Assembly: GCA_016198915.1 (NCBI GenBank)
Contig: JACQHS010000003.1
Location: 1 to 11,045 of the forward strand
From: Candidatus Omnitrophota bacterium
GTDB taxonomy: Bacteria > Omnitrophota > Gorgyraeia > Aquiviventales > Aquiviventaceae
DNA length: 11,045 nt
Reading direction: 5' to 3'
The position numbers were made by a program, and so were the translations under genes. Positions 6,278 to 11,045 of the stretch are shown one piece after another. How positions within the stretch are numbered: position 1 is the stretch's first letter; each line of letters begins with the position of its first letter. A model generated the notes under the pieces. It ran no database searches. It had not been told where the DNA came from and saw only the letters and a list, made by a program, of their open reading frames with translations.

Positions 6278-6720
6278 CATCGAACGTGAACGCCTGGCTC
6301 TCCAACCAGGCCTTCATGGCGTGGCTCGTGGCGTGTCTTGTCGCGCAAGGTTTGAAAATTCTTGGCGGCGTCATCCAGCTGCGCCGCTTTGATTTTCGAT
6401 GGCTCATTGGCACCGGCGGCATGCCCAGCACCCATGCGGCCGGCGTCACGGCGTTGAGCGTCGCGGTGGGTGATCAGGCGGGGTACAACTCGCCGCTCTT
6501 TGCCGCCGTCGTGGCGTTCACCGTCATCACGCTCTTTGACGCGCAAGGGGTCCGCCGCTGGAGCGGACGGCAGGCACAGGTGCTCAACAAGATCATGGAG
6601 GATATGTACTTTAAACGGCGGATCCAGGAGCAGCGGTTGAAGGAGCTGCTGGGTCACACGCCGTTTGAGGTGCTCGTGGGAATGGCGATCGGAGTGGTGA
6701 CGGCGGTCGCGCTGCGCTAG
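6274..6720 (+). CDS. Divergent PAP2 family membrane protein (DUF212, YuiD-like)
   Basis: 148 aa, with the full signature of the family: GTGGMPSTHAAGVTAL (46-61), FDAQGVRRWSGRQAQVLN (88-105) and LKELLGHTPFEVLVGMAIG (122-140). About four hydrophobic segments are visible. PAP2 enzymes hydrolyse lipid phosphates such as undecaprenyl pyrophosphate or phosphatidate. This divergent branch keeps the SxxH-like PSTH core and an Arg-containing motif, but its substrate has not been settled to my knowledge. Location is the inner membrane. The start ATG 6274 overlaps the previous stop by 4 nt, and the transpeptidase gene follows after 27 nt. Sitting between a membrane coiled-coil protein and a peptidoglycan cross-linking enzyme suggests a lipid-carrier or envelope role; this is inference. 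Confidence 0.93.
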   Translation: MTSNVNAWLSNQAFMAWLVACLVAQGLKILGGVIQLRRFDFRWLIGTGGMPSTHAAGVTALSVAVGDQAGYNSPLFAAVVAFTVITLFDAQGVRRWSGRQAQVLNKIMEDMYFKRRIQEQRLKELLGHTPFEVLVGMAIGVVTAVALR

Positions 6721-6747
6721 CGCGAGACGTTAGGAGGACGGGAAGGC

Positions 6748-7656
6748 ATGCGTCGTCAGGTCATAGTCGGGGCCGCGGTGGGGCTGGGAGCGCTCGTGGG
6801 CGTCGGGGCGGTGGTGATCGCAAGCCACCAAGGGTGGTTTGGGGGCAAGGACCGTCAGCTGTTGGCGCAGGCATCGCGCAACGCGCAGCAGGGCCGTCTC
6901 GACGAGGCCCAGACGCAACTGGAGGACCTCATCGGCACGTTTCCGGACTCTCCCTGGGCGGATGACGCCATGCTGAAGCTCGGCGAAGCGTACGAAGCCC
7001 AGCAGAACCTCGTGGAAGCGCGGGCGATGTACCGCATGCTCCTGGAGCGCTTCCCCGAGTCGTCGCTCATCAGCCGCACGCAGGAGCGGCTGGGTCAGGT
7101 GAACGTCAGCCTCCTCTTTTCTCCCATTGTGACGGAGCTTGACACCGTTCATCAGGTGCAGAGGGGCGACACGCTTGGAAAGATCGCCTCGGCCAACCGC
7201 ACAACCGTGGAGTTCCTCAAGCGCGCCAACGGCCTGACCAGCGACACGATCCGCCCTCAGCAGAAGCTCAAAGTGCCGAAGGGGCGGTTCACCATCGTCG
7301 TGGACAAATCGCAAAAGCAGTTGCTGCTCACCGAGGACAACCAGTTCATCAAAAGCTACCCGGTGGGGACGGGCAAGGATGATTCCACGCCGGAGGGCAC
7401 GTTCACGATCGTCAACCGAATCCCCGATCCGGTGTGGTATAAGCAGGGCGCCGTCGTCCCGCAGGGCAGCCCCGAAAACATTCTCGGCACCCGCTGGATG
7501 GGATTCGACAAGGCCGGCTACGGCATCCACGGCTCCGTGGACCCCGCCCCCATCAGCCAGCAGGCGACGGCGGGGTGCGTGCGGATGACCAACAGCGACG
7601 TCGAGGAACTCTTCGCCATCGTCCCGATCGGGACCGAAGTCACGATTGTGAATTAG
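6748..7656 (+). CDS. TPR-LysM-YkuD L,D-transpeptidase
   Basis: 302 aa. An N-terminal membrane anchor or signal (VIVGAAVGLGALVGVGAVVIA, 5-25) is followed by a TPR-like region (about 36-116: LDEAQTQLEDLIGTFPDSPWADDAMLKLGEAY... and a second copy). Next is a LysM domain (VHQVQRGDTLGKIASANRTTVEFLKRANGL..., 134-177), then the YkuD domain (181-302). The catalytic signature is complete: GIHGS with His261 and TAGCVRM with nucleophile Cys277. The protein should bind peptidoglycan through LysM and form 3-3 cross-links or attach proteins in the periplasm. The TPR-like part, like that of the YbgF/CpoB type, may bind partners. ATG 6748 was chosen because it starts the signal region and lies behind AGGAGG (6732-6737) and GGAAGG (6741-6746). 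It is third in the operon, and accA follows 29 nt later. Confidence 0.95.
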   Translation: MRRQVIVGAAVGLGALVGVGAVVIASHQGWFGGKDRQLLAQASRNAQQGRLDEAQTQLEDLIGTFPDSPWADDAMLKLGEAYEAQQNLVEARAMYRMLLERFPESSLISRTQERLGQVNVSLLFSPIVTELDTVHQVQRGDTLGKIASANRTTVEFLKRANGLTSDTIRPQQKLKVPKGRFTIVVDKSQKQLLLTEDNQFIKSYPVGTGKDDSTPEGTFTIVNRIPDPVWYKQGAVVPQGSPENILGTRWMGFDKAGYGIHGSVDPAPISQQATAGCVRMTNSDVEELFAIVPIGTEVTIVN

Positions 7657-7685
7657 ACGGTCTGCGCGGCCTCCAGGAGTCCGCG

Positions 7686-8708
7686 ATGCAGCCACGACAA
7701 GCGACGGTCATATCCGGGATGAACGGTTACCGCTATGATTTTGAGAAACCGATCGCTGAACTGGAACACCGCCTCCAGGAAGCCCGAAAGGCCGCGGGCC
7801 GCGAGAAATCCCTCGAAATCCTGAAGACGCTCGAAGTCCAGCTCGAGCAGCTCAAGCGCCGGATCTACGGCAGTCTCACTCCCTGGCAGCGAGTCCAGCT
7901 CGCCCGCCACCCCCAGCGTCCCTATACCCTCGACTACATCAGCCTGCTCATGAACGAGTTCATTCCGCTGCACGGCGATCGGCTCTTCGGCGATGACCGA
8001 GCGCTCGTCGGGGGTACGGCCCTCTTCGAGGGGAAACCCTGCCTCGTGCTCGGCCACCAGAAGGGGCGGGACACCAAAGAGAACCTCATGCGCAATTTCG
8101 GCTCGGCGCACCCGGAGGGCTACCGCAAGGCGCTGCGCCTCATGCGGCTGGCGGAGAAGTTTCATGTGCCGGCGGTAATTTTGGTGGATACCCCCGGCGC
8201 GTATCCCGGGATCGGCGCTGAGGAGCGCGGCCAGGCGCACTCCATCGCCTATAACATGCGGGAGATGGCTCGTCTCAAGACGCCGATCTATATCTGCGTG
8301 ATCGGAGAGGGCGGATCCGGCGGGGCGTTGGGGATCGGCGTCGGGGACTGGATGGCGATCCTGGAGAACGCCTACTACTCCGTCATCTCGCCCGAGGGCT
8401 GTGCGGCGATCCTCTGGCGCGACCGCGCGCGAGCACCCGATGCCGCGGCGGCGTTGAAATTGACCTCCAGCGATCTGCTGCGGCTGGGCATCGTGGATGA
8501 AGCGATCGAAGAGCCGCTCGGCGGGGCGCACCGCGATTCGGAGCTCGTCGCGCAGCGGCTGCGCGCGTCGATCCTGCGCTTTCTGAAGCTCGTCGAGTCC
8601 ATGCCGCTGGACACCCTGCTTTCGCGCCGCTACGACCGCTTTCGGCGCATCGGCGTCTTCTCCGCCCACCAGCAAGCGCTGCTTAGTCCCGCCTCGTCAT
8701 CTTCCTGA
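7686..8708 (+). CDS. accA: Acetyl-CoA carboxylase carboxyltransferase subunit alpha
   Basis: 340 aa. Carboxyltransferase alpha subunit of acetyl-CoA carboxylase, transferring CO2 from carboxybiotin to acetyl-CoA to make malonyl-CoA, the first step of fatty-acid synthesis; it works with AccD in the cytoplasm. Family landmarks: YDFEKPIAELE (17-27), WQRVQLARHPQRPYTLDY (67-84), GHQKGRDTKEN (123-133), NFGSAHPEGYRKALRLM (137-153), DTPGAYPGIGAEERGQ (168-183), the oxyanion-hole GEGGSGGALGIG (208-219), YSVISPEGCAAILWRD (231-246) and EPLGGAHRD (276-284). ATG 7686 follows AGGAG (7675-7679) at 6 nt. ATG 7719 would give the length seen in E. coli but lacks an equally good site. The Ser-rich tail (ASSSS) is not a family feature. 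It is the last gene of the operon; accD is not in the window. Confidence 0.97.
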   Translation: MQPRQATVISGMNGYRYDFEKPIAELEHRLQEARKAAGREKSLEILKTLEVQLEQLKRRIYGSLTPWQRVQLARHPQRPYTLDYISLLMNEFIPLHGDRLFGDDRALVGGTALFEGKPCLVLGHQKGRDTKENLMRNFGSAHPEGYRKALRLMRLAEKFHVPAVILVDTPGAYPGIGAEERGQAHSIAYNMREMARLKTPIYICVIGEGGSGGALGIGVGDWMAILENAYYSVISPEGCAAILWRDRARAPDAAAALKLTSSDLLRLGIVDEAIEEPLGGAHRDSELVAQRLRASILRFLKLVESMPLDTLLSRRYDRFRRIGVFSAHQQALLSPASSSS

Positions 8709-8733
8709 CCTTCCGCTCCGCGCCACGCGCTGC

Positions 8734-9252
8734 CTACGGGGTCGCTCTCTGCTCCTCACGCAGCAGCGCTTGATAGCGGCGCAAAAACTGGCGGTCTTTG
8801 GGGCGGCCGGCGAGCTGCTTCGATCGCAGCAGTTTGCTCAGCCGGCCCACCTTCACCGGAACGCCCCAGATCGTCACCGTCGCGGCATCACGGGAGAGTT
8901 CCGAAAAGGGGTAGCCCGATACCTCAAGCAACAGTTCAATCATGAGGCCATCGGGTGTCGTGGCGGTCAGGGTGGTGCGGTGACGGACGATCCGCCGCAG
9001 GTCAACGCTGCGCAGCACACCGGCGGCGGTCCCCAGGGTGAACCCGAACTCTTGCAGCACGAGGATCGCACGCTCCACGTTGCGCAGCGATGGCTCAAGA
9101 AACAGATCATAGTCCAGCGTGGCAAACGTCTCCGCGGGATTGCGAGCGTAGTAGTTAATTCCCGCCATGCCCACCACGACGTAGCGCACGCCCTTCCGGT
9201 TGAATTGCTGGATGACCGCGCGATACGGATCGCGGCCCAGCCGCCGGCTCAC
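8734..9252 (-). CDS. Nucleotidyltransferase-fold protein paired with an HTH protein
   Basis: 172 aa. The chain has the outline of a minimal nucleotidyltransferase (MNT/AbiEii-like): a beta strand VRYVVVGMAGINYYARNPAET (22-42), the metal-binding TLDYDLFLEP (45-54, Asp47 and Asp49), a later IELLLEVSG strand (105-113), and the C-terminal helix with Lys-Asp, RLSKLLRSKQLAGRPKDRQFLRRYQALL (137-164), typical of the group. Two details differ from active enzymes: the helix cap reads GMAG rather than GG/GS, and the third acidic position is Glu106 (IELL) rather than Asp. I set the start at GTG 9252, which overlaps the HTH gene's stop (GTGA). Starting further upstream would run into the HTH gene in another frame. 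Function is not known; toxin, regulator and inactive relative are all possible. It converges with accA, 25 nt between stops. Confidence 0.72.
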   Translation of the reverse strand: MSRRLGRDPYRAVIQQFNRKGVRYVVVGMAGINYYARNPAETFATLDYDLFLEPSLRNVERAILVLQEFGFTLGTAAGVLRSVDLRRIVRHRTTLTATTPDGLMIELLLEVSGYPFSELSRDAATVTIWGVPVKVGRLSKLLRSKQLAGRPKDRQFLRRYQALLREEQRATP

Positions 9253-9590
9253 GAGCGATCTCCGTAGTGGCGCTGCCAGGCCAACAGGGCGGTATGGACC
9301 CAGCCGCACTCACGCCCATCGATCAACCGTTGATCGCGAGTCTCGAGGGCGTGCGTGAGGGCAGGGTGACGAAACAACGGGCGTTGCGGCGCCCAGCTGC
9401 CTTCCAACAGGTCGGCCGGGCTACAGCCCAGCAGCCGCGCCACACGGCCCAAGAGGCGCAGAGACACCGAGCGTCTGCCGGCATCCATCGCAGAGAGGTT
9501 GGAGCGATAGAGCCCCAGCCGACGGGCCACGTCCGCCGCCGTCAGTCCGCGGGACCGAGCCACCTGCCGAATTCTCGTCCGAAAGCGCAT
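9249..9590 (-). CDS. XRE-family helix-turn-helix protein with conserved C-terminal extension
   Basis: 113 aa. The N-terminal HTH (about 5-63) reads IRQVARSRGLTAADVARRLGLYRSNLSAMDAGRRSVSLRLLGRVARLLGCSPADLL, a clear Cro/CI-type fold; no other DNA-binding domain is seen. The remaining 50 residues include PLFRHPALTHALETRD (71-86) and GWVHTALLAWQRHYG (96-110), a tail I associate with HTH proteins encoded next to nucleotidyltransferases. The start ATG 9590 gives a complete HTH and has no ribosome binding site. Upstream lies a strong palindrome between and over the promoter boxes, consistent with self-repression. Its stop overlaps the next start (GTGA), so the two proteins are made together, as in toxin-antitoxin pairs where the first protein is antitoxin and repressor. 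That role is inferred, not shown. Confidence 0.85.
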   Translation of the reverse strand: MRFRTRIRQVARSRGLTAADVARRLGLYRSNLSAMDAGRRSVSLRLLGRVARLLGCSPADLLEGSWAPQRPLFRHPALTHALETRDQRLIDGRECGWVHTALLAWQRHYGDRS

Positions 9591-9596
9591 GTTGGA

Positions 9597-9625
9597 ATGT
9601 TATCATATAATGATAACTTAATCAA
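9597..9625 (-). promoter_or_regulatory. Promoter of the HTH/nucleotidyltransferase operon
   Basis: On the minus strand TTGATT (9620-9625), a 17-nt spacer and TAACAT (9597-9602). Only 6 nt separate the -10 from the ATG at 9590, so the expected start point is the A of the start codon itself. The message is probably leaderless, which fits the absence of a Shine-Dalgarno sequence. Confidence 0.5.
9599..9617. promoter_or_regulatory. Palindromic operator, probable HTH binding site
   Basis: GTTATCAT-ATA-ATGATAAC is a perfect 8-bp inverted repeat with a 3-bp centre, AT-rich in a GC-rich background. It lies 9 bp before the HTH start codon. It fills the spacer of the predicted promoter and covers four bases of the -10, so a bound dimer would block RNA polymerase. 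XRE repressors usually bind such sites at their own promoter. Confidence 0.75.
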
Positions 9626-9811
9626 CTTCGGGTAATACGGCTATTGCGGCGGGCCCTGGCGCCGTGTCACCCGTTGCCTACGAGGTCGTCTTTGGTTTGC
9701 CGAACGCCGCTCTGCGGGTGATAAGGAAGTAGAGAACGAGGGATTGGGGGACGTTTCTATTTCTCATTCGGCATTCTATGACACATTACACATCAAACAT
9801 TGCACAGAGAG

Positions 9812-9895
9812 TGCCGGGGGTGGGAGTTGAACCCACAAGCCCTTGCGGGCACGGGCTTTTGAGGCCCGCGTGTTTGCCAGTTTCACCACCCCGGC
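9812..9895 (-). tRNA. tRNA-Leu (anticodon CAA)
   Basis: An 84-nt class II tRNA. Acceptor GCCGGGG/CCCCGGC is fully paired; the 3-bp D stem is GTG/CAC; the anticodon stem CGGGC/GCCCG holds the loop CTCAAAA, so the anticodon is CAA and it reads UUG. The long variable arm GCCC-GCAA-GGGC marks a Leu-type tRNA. The T arm GTGGG-TTCAACT-CCCAC is canonical, and the discriminator is A, as expected for leucine. CCA is not encoded (the next bases are CTC), so CCA-adding enzyme is needed. It begins one nucleotide after the slipin stop codon. Confidence 0.96.
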
Positions 9896-9896
9896 G

Positions 9897-10646
9897 CTAT
9901 TTTTTCTCCAGGAAGGGCTTGATGAGATCGATCGGGATGGGAAAGATCGTCGTGGAGTTCTTCTCCGTCGCGATCTCGGCGAGCGTCTGGAGGTAGCGCA
10001 TCTGCAGCGACATGGGCTGTTCGCTCATCAGGCGGGCCGCGTCCACCAGTTTTTGCGCCGCCTGGAACTCGGCGTCGGCCCCGATGATCTTCGCGCGCCG
10101 CACCCGCTCGGCCTCGGCCTGGCGGGCCATGGCCCGGCGGATCTCCTCCGGCAAGTCCACCTGCTTGATCTCGACCGCGGAGACCTTCACGCCCCACGGG
10201 TCGGTCTGCTTATCAATGAGCGTCTGGAGCTGCTGGTTCAACTTTTCCCGCTGGGCGAGCAGCTCATCCAGCTCCACTTGGCCCAGGACGCTGCGCAGCG
10301 TGGTTTGGGCCATCTGCGAGCTGGCGAACAGGTAATCCTCCACCTCCACGATCGCTTTATTGGGGTCAATGACGCGGAAGTAGACGACCGCGTTCACCTT
10401 GATCGACACGTTGTCCTTCGTAATGACATCCTGCGGCGGCACGTCGAGCGTGATGGTCCGCAGGCTGATGCGGAGGAGCCGGTCGATCGGGAAGATGATG
10501 AGCTTCAGGCCCGGCCCCAGCGGCGTGGGAACCATGCGGCCGAGCCGGAAGACCACCCCGCGCTCATACTCGTTGAGGATCTTGATGCAGTTGAGCAGGT
10601 ACATCACGACGAGGAAGATCGGGATCACGAGCGCAAAGTTGACCAT
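9897..10646 (-). CDS. SPFH domain / slipin (stomatin-like) protein
   Basis: 249 aa, the usual slipin length. One N-terminal membrane segment (FALVIPIFLVVMYLLNCI, 4-21) is followed by the SPFH core: ILNEYERGVVFRLGRMVPTPLGPGLKLIIFPIDRLLRISLRTITLDVPPQDVITKDNVSIKVNAVVYFRVIDP (23-95), LGQVELDELLAQREKLNQQLQ (121-141) and WGVKVSAVEIKQVDLPEEIRRAMARQAEAERVRRAKIIGADAEFQAAQKL (151-200). Slipins form membrane-associated oligomers that organise microdomains and often work with NfeD proteins. The NfeD-like gene is directly upstream (19 nt), the standard pairing. ATG 10646 begins the membrane helix and follows GGAGGG (10651-10656) at 4 nt. A longer open frame upstream runs through the NfeD gene and is rejected. 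The TAG stop is 1 nt from the tRNA-Leu, so both probably share a transcript. Confidence 0.95.
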   Translation of the reverse strand: MVNFALVIPIFLVVMYLLNCIKILNEYERGVVFRLGRMVPTPLGPGLKLIIFPIDRLLRISLRTITLDVPPQDVITKDNVSIKVNAVVYFRVIDPNKAIVEVEDYLFASSQMAQTTLRSVLGQVELDELLAQREKLNQQLQTLIDKQTDPWGVKVSAVEIKQVDLPEEIRRAMARQAEAERVRRAKIIGADAEFQAAQKLVDAARLMSEQPMSLQMRYLQTLAEIATEKNSTTIFPIPIDLIKPFLEKK

Positions 10647-10665
10647 CCAGCCCTCCGCGTTGACC

Positions 10666-11045
10666 TCACGACGTTTTCTCCACCATGAGCCGCATCCCCT
10701 GGACCTGGGTGACGCGCACCTTCTCCCCCTGCTTGAGAGGCTGCGGGCTGGTGGCGTCCCACAGCTCGCCGTGCACGAACACCTTGCCGTCGGGCGCGAG
10801 GTCGGTCGAGGCGGTCCCCACCTCGCCGAGCAGCCCCTGGACGCCGGTCGCCACGCGCACCGTCTGGGCGCTGAGCGCGCGCTGGACGATGAACAGGATG
10901 ATGAAGCTGATCGTGGCGACGGTCGGGATGATGACCGACAGCGAGACGTGGAACTCCGGGCTGGGGGATTCAAAGAGCATGAGGCTGCCCAGCGTCAAGG
11001 AGATGACGCCGCCGACCGCCAGCAAGCCGTGGCTGACGATCTTGA
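10666..11045 (-). CDS. NfeD-like membrane protein, C-terminal part (5' end outside window)
   Basis: The visible 125 residues begin within the family motif KIVSHGLLAVGGVISLTLGSLMLF, so the gene continues past the right edge. A TTG at 11025 could serve as a start in a truncated reading, but the residues before it (KIVSHG) already fit the family. Two hydrophobic segments are seen (LLAVGGVISLTLGSLML and VSLSVIIPTVATISFIILFIVQ). They are followed by the OB-fold domain typical of NfeD: GVQGLLGEVGTASTDLAPDGKVFVHGELWDATS...GEKVRVTQVQGMRLMVEK. Long NfeD proteins carry an N-terminal ClpP-like serine protease domain; whether this one does cannot be seen here. It works with the slipin encoded next to it; such pairs are thought to handle slipin cleavage and membrane quality control. 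Confidence 0.9.
   Translation of the reverse strand, partial: KIVSHGLLAVGGVISLTLGSLMLFESPSPEFHVSLSVIIPTVATISFIILFIVQRALSAQTVRVATGVQGLLGEVGTASTDLAPDGKVFVHGELWDATSPQPLKQGEKVRVTQVQGMRLMVEKTS

Noticed and set aside
8731..9688. Near-identical 14-nt direct repeat TGCCTACGRGGTCG at 8731-8744 and 9675-9688 flanking the HTH/nucleotidyltransferase module
   Set aside because: One mismatch in 14 bases is expected by chance several times in an 11-kb window, and one copy overlaps the end of the nucleotidyltransferase gene. Worth remembering only if relatives lack the module with a single copy left.
9843..10688. Long open frame (281 codons) on the plus strand opposite the slipin gene and tRNA
   Set aside because: It is a shadow of the GC-rich slipin gene: Leu/His/Arg-rich with no domain, and it runs through the tRNA.

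Overview
The window reads as ordinary chromosomal DNA of a GC-rich, Gram-negative-type bacterium. The evidence is a lipoprotein M48 protease, an AccA carboxyltransferase subunit, a YkuD L,D-transpeptidase, PilX-like pilus machinery, and a tRNA-Leu without an encoded CCA. The FolC N-terminus, the conserved C-terminal tail of the coiled-coil protein and the small two-helix membrane protein recall proteins I know from candidate phyla such as Omnitrophota. That placement is recognition only and is weak.

Layout, left to right. (1) 1-1538, plus strand: folC (probably cut at its 5' end by the window edge), then a 4-oxalocrotonate-tautomerase-family gene 2 nt downstream. (2) 1542-2572, minus strand: a small two-helix membrane protein followed by an M48 lipoprotein metalloprotease, translationally coupled. 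(3) 2629-5577, minus strand: a ComM/YifB-type AAA+ ATPase, then a 273-nt leader region, then a PilX-like pilus gene. The leader holds a divergent GEMM-I-like (c-di-GMP-I class) riboswitch candidate followed by a textbook intrinsic terminator. A perfect-arm GC-rich palindrome sits in the variable stem of the riboswitch. (4) 5592-8708, plus strand: a probable four-gene operon (coiled-coil membrane protein, divergent-PAP2/DUF212 membrane protein, TPR-LysM-YkuD transpeptidase, accA) behind a good sigma70-type promoter. That promoter overlaps an opposing promoter for comM. (5) 8734-9625, minus strand: a two-gene module of an XRE-type HTH protein and a nucleotidyltransferase-fold protein. Its promoter carries a 19-bp perfect-arm palindrome, consistent with autorepression, and may give a leaderless mRNA. 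(6) 9812-11045, minus strand: NfeD-like protein (cut by the window edge), an SPFH/slipin protein, and a tRNA-Leu(CAA) that starts one nucleotide after the slipin stop codon.

Functionally, much of the window concerns the cell envelope: proteolysis, pili, peptidoglycan cross-linking, membrane microdomains and fatty-acid initiation. The most interesting element is the riboswitch/terminator leader of the PilX-like gene. It matches the GEMM-I core in several blocks but departs from it in the P1 5' strand and in the junction. It also carries an alternative pairing between the aptamer 3' end and the terminator 3' arm. The second is the self-contained HTH/nucleotidyltransferase module. I saw no CRISPR array, insertion sequence, rRNA or phage gene, and no gene-free stretch exceeds 300 bases.
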